Origin: Plasmodium coatneyi
Lineage: Eukaryota; Apicomplexa; Aconoidasida; Haemosporida; Plasmodiidae
DNA: 64,000 bases
Direction: 5' to 3'
NCBI RefSeq assembly: GCF_001680005.1
Contig: NC_033557.1
Location: forward strand, 186,001 to 250,000
The notes under the pieces were generated by a model, which had not been told where the DNA came from, did not search any database, and worked only from the letters and a program-made list of their open reading frames with translations. Below, piece by piece: positions 43,965 to 58,520 of the stretch. Every line of letters starts with the position of its first letter. Position 1 is the first letter of the stretch. The position numbers and the translations under genes are program-made.

Positions 43965-46900
43965 ATGGTGTACGCTATTATTATAAAAGATGGCGAGTCA
44001 AAGAAGAAAGTTAGCAAAAGCAAACAACCCATTTTGGGAAAAAAAGAAAAAATCGAAAAGAAGAAAAGTACCAGTCTATGCAAAAAAGGGGCCGCAAACT
44101 CCACATACTGTTACAAGAACAATCAGTATTCAATATTAAACTATTTTGACGTAAAAAAAAAAGAAAAAAAAAAAGACGAAGGGCATAAAGAAGAAAGTAC
44201 ACCCAAGAAAAATGTAGACACGTATATAGACAATTTTTATAGCATCGACGAATGCAAAAATGACTCGAAACAGAACGGACATCACATCTTGACGTACATA
44301 AAATGGCTATCTGAAGAAAAAAAAAAAGAAAAGGGAAATATGAAGGAGCACATTTTAAAATTACTAATATTGCTAAAAAAGGAGGACATTTATTTAAAAA
44401 GGTACTTCCCCAAGGTGTACAATTTTGAGCAGAAGAGGAAACAAAAAGGAGATACAAGCAGAAAAACAAATTGTAAAGAAAAGATTTACGTTAATAATAT
44501 TTACAATAGGAATGTCAAAAGGACAAAATTTTATTCCAACATAGTGAATGACGCTTTGTATGAATACAAGCTGACGTACTGCAAGGAAAACAGCTTAATG
44601 ACATTTCACTATTACGATGGGCTTAGGAAATCATTCCAGCTTTCCAGCGGTACCTTCTTTTACCTCATATCGGATGATAAGAATGTGTTTCGCCGTAGTG
44701 TCCTTAACAATGAGGGGGCAGTTGAGCAGGACGACCTACTCCCCCACAAGAACAATTACATATACACATTTGAGCGGAACTGCGAAAATAAGATTAACGT
44801 CCAAATAATAGACGTTTTCAGCAAAACAAGGAAGACAGAATTCTCCCTCGGGTATATGCCCCTTCGAGTATTTTACCACAATGATCATTTGTTTTTTGTA
44901 AATTTGTTAAGTTCTACCAACGGACGGAAGTACTTCACATACTCCATCTACAAGAACAACGTGAAGGAAAAAATTCGAGTGGTCTACTTGTCGGCGGTTC
45001 ACCCGTTCTACACGAACATACTTGTAGAAAGGAAGGTCTATCCCTTTTTTCGGAAGTGCAAATATTTTCACCGTGAGGAGAGGGTTTTTATGTGGACCGA
45101 CCGGCTCTCGCAGGGATCGTCACTCACCCACACGGCGGCATTCCCACCGGATTGTACCACTTCATCCGATGGCTCCTCCTCGGTTAGGGAACAGCCCTGC
45201 GAAACGCGGCTGAACCAAATTCCAAACATGAACATCATACATATCAACTCCAACGTGAACATTTGCATCGCGTTCGAAGAAAATACGGAGACGTACTTCT
45301 TCTTTTACATCCTCTACAATGTGGTAAAGTACAACAAAAAATACCTGAAGAATTATTTCAAGGCGGAGAAAGTGGACAAGTTTCTCCCTTTCCAGCACTT
45401 CCTTAGCATTGAGAAAAAGCAATTTTCTTACAAAAAAGAAACCTACAGAAATATCAATTTTAATACAGAAGCTTACAAACCACAACTTGTGATCACCGCT
45501 GGAGGAAATAAAAGCATCCAAAGTAGAATCAAATTGTGTGTCTACGATAATGCCAATAATTTGCTATTTCTTATCCCAATATATCACAAATACGTGAAGG
45601 ATAAAATTAAGGTTGTCCCCAATGTGTTAAATTTCACCACGGTTAATATAACAAGGGATTTCTCCACCCTTAAGTACTACCCCTACAATATTTGTGCCTC
45701 CCTCAACAACCAAATGAACACCACCCATTTGGAGTGCAACCTGAAGGAACGAAATTACGATCACACCATTGTTAACGTTTCTACTGGGGAAAAGAGGATC
45801 CACTATTTTAAGAAGCTCCTAAAGCAAAAGAGGGAAATACTAAAGTGGAAAGGTGGCGAGACAGAGAGAAAGGATTCAGAAAAGAACACACAGTTAAATA
45901 GACTCATCCTAGATGTTAACAAAATGAACCACTTCATTATCATCCTCAACAAGGATGGAATGCTCTACCTACTCTCCGACGATGTCTACCTATCCAGCAT
46001 ATATCTCTACAATAGCACAGCGCAGATATATAATTTGCAGAACTCAGACCTCTGCCATGTCACTGTTGACACGATAGACTATGACAACAAGAAGAAACTC
46101 CGCTTGAAATCTTACAGAGTTCATATCGATATACTACCCAAAAACCCCACCCTCAAATTTGTCCTGTACTTTTTCTACAACTATATATGCAAAAAGATTG
46201 CCACTCAGTTTTTTACCCTCTGCGTTTATGAGTGTAGGAGGGGGCAGCAGAACAAGGGCATTTTCCACTTTATCAACATTGACATATACTTTTTGGGTCA
46301 CCACGATTTGGGGTACTCCCCGAGCAGCATCAATGCTAAAAAGGAAAACGAGAAAAGCGCAAACGGGTTAAACGGGCAGGGGCGAAGGCTAAACGTGTGG
46401 AGTTCCAATTCGCAGGTCGGACACACCCAGACAGAGAAATGCCCCCCCCCAATGGCGAAGAACACCTGGGTAAAGAACCAAACGGAGAAGTACGAAATGT
46501 TCAACAGAAACTTCTTCGAAGTGGACAATCTGTCCCACGTCGAGTTCAGCCGATTTGTGTACCTCTTCATGCTTATCTGCGTAGAAGACTTAAAAATGTA
46601 CAGAAAAATGGAAAAATATTTGTACCTTAAAAAAGGGCAGAATCTCATACCGACAGAGGAGTACATCGAATCGAAATTTAACTGCTTCAGGTTTGGAGAA
46701 GCGGAAGAAAGTTCAAACAGCGAGGAGGATCATGTGTCTTCTTCTAATTCCTATGCCAGTGATGATAAGGTGGAGAAAATCACACATGGAAGGCTCCTCC
46801 CACGTGGTAGCAAAATGAATAAAGACGTGAACATCCCCTCCAACAGCTACTACGCCGTGATTAACAATTTTATTACCTACCTACATGACAAGTACAAGCA

Positions 46901-49900
46901 TATTTACCGCAACAAGTATCTCCTTTTAGCCTATCTACACTCCTACTGTGACGAAATCAGCATGAGCGAGTTGGTGGAACAAAAGATTAAAGACGATATT
47001 GTATTTTTAATTCTTGTCCTGTCATACACGTTGAAGCTGTACAACTTTTTGTTTCACTACTTTAACAAGTTGAGTTCATGGCGGAAAAGATACCTGCTCC
47101 CCTTCTATCAGTATGTGTGTAGAAGGTACTACAAGGAAGAATTGCTAAAATGGTGTACATACGGTGTAGCACGTGAGAGGTTCCCCCTAACGGTAAGCAG
47201 AAGCGATGGATGCTCTCTCAAAATGAAGCAAACGGGGGACCCCATTTGTGGAAAGACACAACGAGTTCATTCCCCCCTCAGTAGAAATACAGTCATAGAG
47301 TTAGAACAAAACCACCAATTTGACAAGTACGCATTTTTAAACAACTACCTAAAGGGAAAATTCATCAGACTGAGTAGAATCCCAAACACACTGGAACTCC
47401 TCAGCCAAATTGCCAATTGCTGCTATGCAGAGGAGGGGCATAGCCACCTGAACCATTTTCTAAATGCTACCTTCTTTCTTCAACATAATGAGAGCAACAC
47501 AAAGAAGCTGAAGCTCAAATATGAATGTTACCTGAAAGAGGTGGAGCAACTTTTCAGGGTAATCATGGAGGAAGAGCAAAATAGGAAAAGTAGAAGAAGT
47601 AGGAAGAAGAATATTAAGAAAGGGAGGTATAGCCAAAGTAGAACGACCCTTATAGAAACAAACGAGAGTCACATAAAAGACTGCTACGCAAACTTCCAGT
47701 CCTTCAAATCGCTCATCCTTCTTGACAACAAAATGAAATTTCTGTACTATTTTTCCCCGCTATATTTTCCGCTGAGGAATTTGATAATTGCCTCCCATTT
47801 GAGTCTACTCTATGGACAAAATTTGAAAAAAAAAATAATTCAAGATAACTTTCTCAGGAATGTTGTTAAGAACGAGTTGGACGTAATTTATGTGCCCGCT
47901 TTTCCAGTGAATTTTATGAAAAGCGCAGAAGAGTCCCAAGGTAGAGGAAACAGCTGTGTGCATAATTCTCCCCGGGGTGAAGTCGCCAAGGAGGAGGCAA
48001 CTTATGGAAGGCAGTCCACATATAGGAGGAAACACAATCATCGTAAAGTAGCAGTCGTTCCATCCAAACAGGGCAAAAAAACACTCCGTAATGGAAATTC
48101 CCTTGAGAGACCTCACAACAGTAATAGTACGTGCAACTGCCCATCCTCACAGCACTCGAAGGAGAAGCAACAAAGCAGTAATCCCCTCTTTTTTTACCAA
48201 AAGCAGATTCACTTTCATACGTCCAACATAAAACACTTCGATTCGCTAAATATAGACGACATGAATCTGGTTAACATACTACTCAAGTGCGTCTTTTACG
48301 AAAATTTATATGCCCTGAACAGGTACTCCTATATGTTGTATATCCACCTGCACAGTAGTAACAGTTCTAACCATGTATTGCACAGTGGTTTGACGGGAAG
48401 ACATGTCCTCAGAGACGCGCTATTGTTAGATGGGCACAAGGTTAGCAAAAAAGGGGAAGTTTTACAGAAATGCGCGAAAGGTGCACTCATTCCAAGTAAA
48501 GATCGCCTCCCCATGGAAATGATAAAACTCTTCGACTGCTACGAGATGTTCAATTTTAAGAATGCCAATTTTTACATCTGCATAAACAGGGAGGACCTCT
48601 ACTTCAACAAATGCTTCGACTCCGCAAATACAAAAGTGAAGAAAAATTTTTACCAAGTTTTAGACATTTTGAATAGAAGTTTCCACAGCGCGCTCCTGAA
48701 CGATGGTCCCCTCCATCGGTATGGAAAGCACGACTCACGCAGTGAGGAGAAACGGAAGAGGGCCCAGAGAGAAAACCAAGCGAATAACAGCTACGATAAA
48801 AAGAACCTGATTGTGCAGAAGAGCTACCTAAGCGAGTACAAAATATTGAAAGATTGCTGCTTTTTCTTCGATACATTTAAAATGGACCGAAATATCTCTT
48901 CGTGTTATTTTCCGCACAACAAAGATCCCGTGCTCGTCTACCTGAATAATTTCCACAACTATTACTTCTCCAAGTATTACAAGAAGAGGAAGATACAGCT
49001 GTTGAAGGATAAGGAGGGAGACGTTGAGGAGTATGACGATGAGGAGGAAGGAGGTGCACAAAATAAGGACCTAATCGACTTGATAGACCTGGAAAACTCC
49101 TCAGACAGTTTAGAAAGCGCATATATTCACAAACACAAGTACAACAGGAAGAATGTAAATAAGCATTTAAAAAAAATCATCAAACTGGTAAATTTAGACA
49201 AATTAGAAGAGAAAAAAATACTTATCGACACCAAAATTAACGGAAATATTGACAAGGTTTTAGATTTAATGCACCTTTATTATACCCTAGAAAAATTCTA
49301 CAAAATGAAATATATCTGTATGTTTAACATTAGCGAAATTAATTTTTTCGATATTATCAATTCGATTCATTACAAGCCGGATATCAATTTTAACATAAAG
49401 TATGATTTGTATGTATATTTATTTGAGTACAGACAGAACCAAAGTCGCCTTAGCAATATATCCATTCCGCCAACTGATAGCTTTTCCCTTAATGTACCAT
49501 CTCGTGGTTATAGTAGGGATCCAGTGGATGGCTCCAATAGGCGTCCCAGCGGGACCCTTTACAACTACGCCAATTCGTTGAATGAAAATGGATTTCCTGT
49601 GAATGGGGAGGTCAACAATGGGGCAAATCGTGCAGATACGAACTTAACCAATCAGGTGACGGAGATGAATCCAAACAATGCGGTTAGTGCACCCCACCCC
49701 GTTGCTCCCCACAGCGCCTCTAACCCAGCCGGTGAATCCCCAAGGAACAACGCCCCCGGAGCGGGATACCCAAATGGCGCTCCCCCCGCCAGCATGCCCC
49801 GTAGGAACAGCAACGTCCTAATAAGGGACAACTCCGAAAATGAAATTCAAAATATTCACCTAAGCAATGCTGCTTCTTATCACTACACACGATTTGAAAA

Positions 49901-52900
49901 CAACCAGAACAACATTAACAGAACCTTTGGGAGCAACATGCGGTTTAACACAGACACCTTCAATGAACCATCCGAGGTCACCATGCTGAACAGGAGAATA
50001 CGGGAATTCAACAGCTACTGGCATATGCGCACTAATGAGTTAAGGACAAGTCATAATTTAAATTACCGAAGTTTGCTTAACACCTCGAGGAGCATGCAGC
50101 GTGAAGGCAACAACTCGGGGAACCGCTTCAGCTACAACCGAAATAGGACACCGGAAAGGAACACAGGGAATGTGGTTTATAGAAATTATGGGAATCACTT
50201 AAATGTGCTACCTCTGAACAGTAGAGTTGGTAACTATCGAGACGTGGGTAGAGCCAACTCGTACAATGTAAGTCGGAATGTGTCAGCCAGCATGGAGGAG
50301 AGCCCTCCAATCAGTCAGTTTCAAAACAGCCCTGTGCATAGCCACCGAATGAATGGCAACCAGAACCCTCACAACGACAGCTCCGTGCACCTCGCAAGGG
50401 AACGCTCCTTTCTTCCCTTTATTCCCACGCACAGCAACAGCGCAAACCTAACAGATAAGCTACACAATTTGAAATACTCCTTAAAAAAAAAAAAAAAAAA
50501 CACATTAACAAAATCAAACTAAACGTGAATAGCCTGCTGAATTCTCTGAATGTCCACATGAAGACAGACAAAATCGAGAAAATCTTCATCCTAAATAAAA
50601 AGCTTAAAGAGTTAGAGGATTGTAAAAATGTATTACGCAATTTTAACACCATGCCTATGAGGGAGCTAGCCAATAAAATAGGTATACCAGCATCTACACA
50701 CACGGGAGACTTCTTCGATAACTTCCAATTTAATAATAGCACGTCCCAAAATGTGCTGACACATAGAGATTCGCTCAGAAACAACGAAATGGATAACAGG
50801 ACTGGTGTTCCAAATGAAGTACAAGATTCGACGAGCTCCTCCTCATACCAGGAAAGTGATTACAATAGCGACTTTAATAAAACTTGGGAAGTACCCGAAT
50901 GTGTGGGTTCACCCAAAAGTGTCATCGATGTGGAAGGTGAAGCAGAAAATGGGCGCCCCAATCAGGATCAACAACAGGGTGATAGAAGCGACGCCCCAGG
51001 AGAAGACCCAATTGGGCGAGTCAATACGCACTCGAAAAAACTTAACAATGCCAGTTACAACCCCAACGGGAACGACTCCTCTAATGATGAGTTCTATTCG
51101 AGTAATTTTTTATACACGCCGAACAAACCTGCTAACGAGACGACAAGCCAACAGAAAATGAACGACATTTCTTTCGATAACATAAATCGCAGATACAGCT
51201 GCAACGGGTCCATTAACGACACGGAAACGAGGAGGGACAGCCAAATATCGTTTCTCTACTACGACAGAAGAAACAGCTTCATGCTGAATAGCCTCCCTAG
51301 GAGAGAAAGCAACGGGTCGTTGCCGGTGCTGAATGGGGTCGACTCGAATTTAAATGGTGAAACAAATGGCAGGCATAGCACCGGTGGAGATGATCCAGCT
51401 AACTATGCCGGTGAGGAGGACCGCCGAGGAGAGCGAGTCCCGCCCAACCGGCCGTCCATCAACTCCAGCAGGAGCATGCGAAACAGTGCAGTGTCTAGTG
51501 TAATTCAGAGAGGAGAACGAACCCACCACACGAACGACGCCATGTCCAGCTACAACAACACACCAATGGAGGAATATGCCAACAACCTGTACGACGTAAA
51601 CGATTTTAAAAATAAAAAAAAATTAAATAAAAAAATTGATTACTATGATTTCACATTTGATAAAGCCAAGTGTATTAAGTACAATAATTTTGTGAACAGC
51701 AAAATCAGAAACGCCTTCAAATTGCAATGCTCCCTATGCCAGACCATTTTGTACAAAAAGTATGACGACATGCAGAAGAAGAAAAATTCCATCCTAGTGA
51801 ACATTATAAACCATGAGAATTATTTGTTTAAATTTTTGAATAAAAATTATAAATACTGTGGGATGTACTTCCTCGCGGGATTAATATACGGACTAGGATT
51901 ATTACAATTTTTTAAAAGTTTAAAAATTTCCCTATTTTTACAGTACATTTTAAAGTACAAAAATAGGTGTCTCTATATTTGTTCCATTTTGGGCATATCT
52001 CTATCCTTGATATCTTCGAAGAATCGCGAATTGACGTCCATATGTCTAAGTGCTCTCTTCAAAGAATTATATAACGGAAAGAAGAAACTCAACTTGGACA
52101 GTTTACTATTTCAATGTTTTAATGAACATGAACAAAGTGATGACAATTACAAATTTGTTTTTTATAAAAAAAAAAAAATTAACAAAACAGACAAGGTGGA
52201 CATAAAAATTGAGCACCTCAAAAAAGAGGGATACGTGGAAGGGGGCGACTCCCACTATTTTAATCTGCTCTATGCACATGACAACGAGTTATCCGATGAA
52301 GACACTTCAACGGTTCCGATGACGAGTGACGATGCGTCGTCCCTTTCGGGCAACACCCTTGATCGAAATATAGGCAGTGGGGTAGGGAATCCCCTTGGTG
52401 GATCCACCAGTTTTCAGAACCACCGTGAGGGGTACGTCGAGGAGGGCATTTACAACCTCACAGGAGGAAGCATCGACGTGAATTACTACCCAAATGGGGA
52501 TTCTAATGCAGACCCGGGGATGCTAATTCGGGCGGACACCCCTCAGAACGGGGACCCGGGGGTTAAACAGGACGATCAGGAGGGAAGTTCAAAAGAGGAC
52601 TATGATTGGGGTGCCAAGGAGCATTACCATGGGGGTGCTAAACAGGACCACGACAAGACGAATCCCCCACATTATGACCTTACGGGTGGACAGTGCGACA
52701 AAATGCAACACCTCAATGAGGGAGTTTTAGCCTCGGAGGAGGGAACACCGCATTACACGTATCGCCCGAGCAAGGGTGCCAACATGGACCCATTCAGTGA
52801 TAAGTTCAGCGAAGAGTGGGAGGAGCGAAATGAATATATGCGCCAGTACATACGTGACCGGGGGGTAAGGGAGACGACGTTGACCCAAACGATGACGACG

Positions 52901-55900
52901 AGCAAAGCATACAGGACGACATAGGGGACAACATAGGGGACGACAAAAATGTTTTTTCAGATGATTGCGGTTTGGGGGATCTGCTCCATGGTGACCCAGC
53001 AAACCGACCAGATAACATAGACGACGTGTACTCCCTTATGAACTCCCCCATAGGCAATTCGATTTGCTCCGAAAATTCTCAAGAGAAAAAGAAAACCAAA
53101 AGGGAAAACCACAAATGGCACAAACTTAAAAGCAGTAGTAGAAGGAAAAAAAAATCTTTAGACAACCTAGTCCTCAGTACGAACTTCCTTTGTCTAGGAT
53201 ACCTCCACATGAATAGCAACAACAAATGTTTAACAAGATACATTTTTAAGCTGTTACAAAAGAGCAATTTGAGCAAGTTAAATTTATTGTGTATTTTCTG
53301 GTCCATAGGAAGTATCAATTTTAAAAAAGGGAGTCTTTTCCACACCATAATAATTTCTTTACTATATTTTATAAACGCAAATGTACCCTATAAAATGCAC
53401 AAGAACGATTTTATTAAAACATTTTCCATGAAAAGTTTACATGCAGATGATATGTCCTACGATATTATGCACATGATTATCTCATCCGCCGTAGCTGTTT
53501 CGTTAGCCTTTTTCAAGACCAACAATATTCACGCCTTTAATATGATTTTTATGCCCTCCATAATGGACCACATATACTACTTCAATCAGTACGAAATTAT
53601 GGTAAAATCGTTTGCCCGCAATATGATCATTTTCGACTTTGTGGATTTATCTCATGAATATATCCTGTCGAACATTCCCCTTTTTTTGAGAATTCTTCCT
53701 AACGATTGGAGTAGAAGTAAGAAGAGTAAGCTACCCTATATGCACTTGATTAACAAAAATGGAACCTTCAAGGATAAAGAACTGGAGAGAAAATTCATCC
53801 TCCTAAATGGGCACCTAAATATGGACCACGATTTTGTGCGTAACGAGATGAACAAGATGTATGAAGATGGCCGCTATTTTCGTCTAACCAAGCAAAACTT
53901 TGTCCATTGCTACAGGGATAAGCTATCCCCGGGGGGCGCCCCCCTGAGGTATTATTTTCATGGCGCAGACACCAGCGTAGATAACATACATGACGTATAT
54001 AGTGGAGGAACCCACCCCAGAAGCAATGACCACCCCGACAGTCCAAGTATATATGTGGAAGACACAAGTAGCGATCAACAGACAAAAGCAAAAAGGAGCA
54101 ATCACGAACAGAATTTGCTAAAGGATTACACCTTCGTGTATAACTGCGAAATGCTCAGGTACTACATCATCATGGGGGTGCTGCAAGTCCTCAGTCTAAA
54201 ATACCTTTCGACGCACCACGAACATTTCAAGAAAATATGCTTCGAATATATCTCCTACTTTGAAAATATTAACAAAGGAATTTACGCCAAAAGGAAGCTG
54301 GAAAAACTATACAAAAAGGTAAACTATTTGGTCCAGAAGATTAAGGATAAGGTTACGAGGGAGAATGTTCTGCAGGACCTCCTTCCAGAAGTACAAGAAG
54401 TTACGTGCGAGACGAATGGGAAGAAGGCCCAAGAAGGTGTCCCCACAAGTGGGGTGGTTCATCATATCGAAGCGGAAAGTTTAAGCGGCAGGGAAAGCGC
54501 AGTTATTGTTAGCGATTCGATAAATGGGCAGCTATGTAGCGATGGTGGTGAAGATGATGATCATCACGATGTGGATCAAAATGAGGATGGCCTATATACG
54601 GATCCCCCCCATAGCCTAGAAGAAGAACAGCGAGAAGACCTGGACGACCAAATCGACAACCACCTGCATGACTTCATTGCGCATCTGCAGTGTGACGACT
54701 GCTCCAGCGATTTAGAGGGCGAAAGAAGGAAGATCGACTCATCGCACGTTAGAAAAAGGAACGAAACGGATGCAGTAACGCAAGGACAAAGCGCAGATTT
54801 GACAAACCTCGTGGTGGCCACGTCCGTTAAAAAAAATTCAGTGTACTCTCACATCTACAAATTAATTCTAAAGTATGTTAAAAAAATAAAGAAAATTAAA
54901 AAATGCATACACGATTCGTGCTCCCCCGTGGAGGACGAAAATTACATAACCAGCCGATTGTTAGGACAAAAGTACCCAAATGAGGAGAACCATTTGTACA
55001 AAATAAAGGAGGAAGATGTAAACGATATAGTGAATCTGATTTATCAGTGTCTTTCCCTCGTCTTTGTCGGAAGTTGCGACAAAATATTAAATAAAAAAAT
55101 AAAAAACAAAATAAACAACCTGGTGAATATCAGAGATAAAAACACCAACAATTTATACTACTACTACTTAGGGTATATAAACCTAGGGTGCGGAAAATAT
55201 GTTTTAAAAAGACACACAGATGTGTCCACCTGTATACTCACCTTAATTCTGTTTAGCTTCTTTCACATCTACGATTTGTCATCCCATTTTATTATTCATC
55301 TGATTGAATTTATGTACGTTCTCCTAATTGACAAACGCTTTTTAAAAATTTACGATGTGACGTCAAACCAATTTGTTAGCCTCCCCATTCAGTTAATTTA
55401 CACGGAGAAGGTCAGCACTTACCATTTGAAGACAAATCGAGACAACCCAAAGCAGGTCAGCAATCATATCCAAAGAAATGCACTTAATAAAAACCTCTAT
55501 TTGCACAAAACGAATTACACAAGTCTTAACAGAAAGGTAATCCTCTCACCCAGTGCTATCCCCCACTTGGATATCGTAAACATTTCCATCGTGAATAATG
55601 AATACTACCACTTGAGCTTTTCCTGCTTCGATACGAAGGGGAAGAAAAGGAACTTGTCCCGGGGCACCGTGGAGGCTGACCCCCAAACAGATACACACAT
55701 ATGCGAACTGAAGAACGGAACGCGCATCACACCTGAACACACCTACGACAAGGACAATATTGTGAGAAAAATAATCAAACGGGGAATCCTCTTCGTTAAG
55801 AGGCGGGAATATAACAGTGTGCCGCTAGACTATAAGCATTTATTCATAGCGGAGACACTTCGGGGCTTTTTTGAGGGGGGAGAACAAATAGGTATGAAGG

Positions 55901-58335
55901 TCATCCAGCGTGAGAACTTCACCAGGAAGAACGACACCACAAGCATTCGCGCATACAAGCAGCCATGTGGAAAACATATCTGTAGTGGGGTGCTCCCGTT
56001 GGAGGAGTTTAACCCCATGCGCGAAGAGAGCGCCCTCGTGATGAACCAAAAAGGATTCCTCCTAGAGACCACCGAAAGGAAGAACATCCTTAGGAACACC
56101 CTGATGAGGCATAAAGACAGCCAAAGCAGCATAGGGAAATTTTTACTGGAAGTGCTAAAGTACTATGAGAAAATTCCGTTCACCTTTTCGGACGACACAA
56201 TGTTGCTATTTCAAACGAAGGGAAATTACACACATAAAAATATCAGCGAGCTACTAATGCTAAAGTACTACTTAAAATTGGACGGAGAGAGATCCTCCTC
56301 GGAGGAGGCCTACCACGAGGACCACTTACTAACAGAGGGAAAATTTGCAAAGCTCTTTCTACTCTTCAATGAACAATTTAGTAGGCAATTTATCGAAATT
56401 GAAAAGTTTAATAAACAAAAGAGAAGTAAAAAGGTGCAGTTCCTTCCGCTAATTTATGGTGTTATTGTAAACTACTACGAGAGGAAGTGGTCCGCCCAGT
56501 GGGGTAAACAAATCTATTCATCAGTGCATTCAGAGGAACATAACAAAATGGTGGACACCTATCATAGCAATTTCAATAGATCAAACATTGCAGATGATCA
56601 TGAAGAGGATAGTAAAAGTGACCTAATCACCACCCATGCGATGTCCCCCGCACCCATCCTCATAAACAATATATACAACAACCAGCGTGCACAAAACAAT
56701 ATATACACCTTTTACTACAAAATAAGGGAGAAGAAGGAAAACATACCGGTCAGTGAGCTGAATCACCTAAATCAGCTGAACCAATTGCTAGTCCAATATG
56801 CCCTCAAAAAGTTGAAACCCTTTGTGAAATACCAACTGGTGAAGCAAGTGCAGAACAATTTCGACTACTTTCTCCTGGTCCAAAATTTACACATCGATCG
56901 AAGCGTCAATTATTTATATTTCCTCTCAGATGTGTATCATTCCTTTTACCCATTTTATCAATTCTTTTACAAGTACTGGGAAGACCATTACTTTGGCACG
57001 TTGGCTTCACCAAAAAGAGCAGAGAAGAAATCCATTTGCGATTTGGAATTCTTCGATTATGTTGCCAATCCGGGGAGGGATACCAAGGTCGTAATAATAG
57101 GTAGGGGAGTGAATCATATGGACGAGCTACCTGCCTATTCGTTCCCAGAAAAATCGAGCAGCTCCTACTTTTTACGCCTCCCCAAAGGGAGTAAAAGAAC
57201 GGGGCGTGGTGCGGGGGGAAGGACCGAAAGGGGGGGCAATACTTGCAAGGTAAAGGTTACTTGGATGGATGAAGTTGGGAAGGGCGTATCATGGGAGGAC
57301 GAAGTGGGGAAGAACACATCATGGAAGGATGAAACTGGGAAGGACGCATCATGGAAGGAGGCTACACCCCCGGACGGCACGTTTGACAAAGTGAAGGATC
57401 TGCTCAGCCTCAATTTTGACTACCTCAAAATCATGCAGGGGATCTACAAAAGGTCCAGCACAAGAATGAGCCTGATGAGTTACCTGCCCTTCTTGGGCAC
57501 CGACTACCATTTTGTCTACTTCTTTGAAAATAACCTAAAGGTTATAAAAAGGATTTTCCAGCAGTATTACCACATGGGCTACCCCCACAAAAGCATCCTT
57601 TTTAACAAGAGAAAAATTTCCACCAACGATTCCAGCAATGTAGTAAATTTATTTATACAATATTGTAACTTCCCCAATTATTTCTCCTTTTGGAATATCG
57701 TTTTATCTGAAAAGGAGGGTAATTTCCTTTTCGTGCCTCAGGGTAGACACCTCTACGATCACAAGTATAATAGGTACATTCGCTCCGTTATTTCAAAAGC
57801 GGACCGGGTGCTCACCCACAATAATATGTTCAAGGGCGAAACGGTGGGGAAGAAGCACAAGCATACTTTTCCAAAGGTACCAAATAGGAGCGCGGTTAAT
57901 TGTGGCCACTTCAACGCTTCTCGTGGGAATATTTTTCCTTCACATGGTGCAATTCCCCCCAATGGTGAAACTCCCCCTCATCGTAAAAAGGGATACATAA
58001 AAATAGCGCTCAAATGGATTGACAAACGTAACTCAGCATCAGCTGGAAGGGTCGATACGGAAGAAAAGTACCACCCCTTTGTAATCCTCCAGAGAATAGC
58101 ACACACGATTCAGAGGAACGCAAAAAATGAAGTCTGTCCAATTAGAAGAGCATTCATAGAAAATACCCATGGAAAAACATCCCTCAGTGCATACAACTTT
58201 TTCAAACAGTGGATAAGCACAAGTGAACACTTATCTAGCAAACTAGTTACCACACATAACATTTCATTAAATTCTGCATGCATCAATTCCTTCTTCGCGG
58301 ATATATTACTTTGTTTTTTCATTGGGAATTTATAA
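43965..58335 (+). CDS. APC1: Anaphase-promoting complex subunit 1 (APC1), giant, with two apparent frameshifts
   Basis: Three abutting frames in one direction: 43965-50522, about 50483-52924 and about 52866-58335. Each change is a -1 shift, at an 18-A run (50483-50500) and at or just after a 6-G run (52860-52865). No GT..AG intron with correct phase fits either break. Adding one base at each makes the whole divisible by three, about 4,790 residues. Frame 3 has the APC1 PC-repeat signature VAVSLAFFKTNN and ILSNIPLFLR; frame 2 has AGLIYGLGLLQFFKSLKISL; later come YINLGCGKYV and IYDVTSNQFVSLPIQL. Frame 1 would supply the N-terminal propeller. APC1 is the scaffold of the ubiquitin ligase that drives mitotic exit. 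Human APC1 is about 1,940 residues. Low-complexity inserts explain the size. The breaks look like homopolymer errors, but slippage is possible. Confidence 0.83.
50483..50500 (+). repeat. A18 run at the first APC1 frame change
   Basis: Upstream frame reads TTA then AAA codons into a stop at 50520-50522; downstream frame reads AAA codons then CAC ATT AAC and stays open for 800 codons. The run is where the shift must occur or where a base was lost. Confidence 0.9.
52860..52865 (+). repeat. G6 run at the second APC1 frame change
   Basis: The downstream frame has a TGA just before this run and is open from here on; the upstream frame stops at 52922-52924. The switch window is therefore about 52858-52921, and the G6 run is its only homopolymer of note. 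A GTAAGG donor and TTTTTTCAG acceptor also flank 52865-52959, but their phases do not join the two frames. Confidence 0.75.
57262..57360 (+). repeat. 30-bp coding repeat (W-x-D-E-x-G-K) in APC1
   Basis: Three 10-codon units, WMDEVGKGVS, WEDEVGKNTS and WKDETGKDAS, then a partial WKEA. They sit in a variable loop of the C-terminal third and look like a recent expansion. Confidence 0.88.
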
Positions 58336-58487
58336 CTCCACTTTAGCGAGTGGGCACGAGGTCCATTCATTTTTTTTTGGTCCACGGCACTTGTTCTGGT
58401 TCGTCCCCCCGGGGGGGCCCCAACATAATATATGTGCACACGAGCATGCACATGAACACACATATAATTGTGTATGTTTGCTTTTTG

Positions 58488-58520
<33 letters not shown>

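Noticed and set aside
52866..52960. Intron explaining the second APC1 frame change
   Set aside because: GTAAGG and TTTTTTCAG look attractive, but the exon end is phase 0 and the downstream frame needs phase 1. The Asp-rich sequence inside also reads well as coding.
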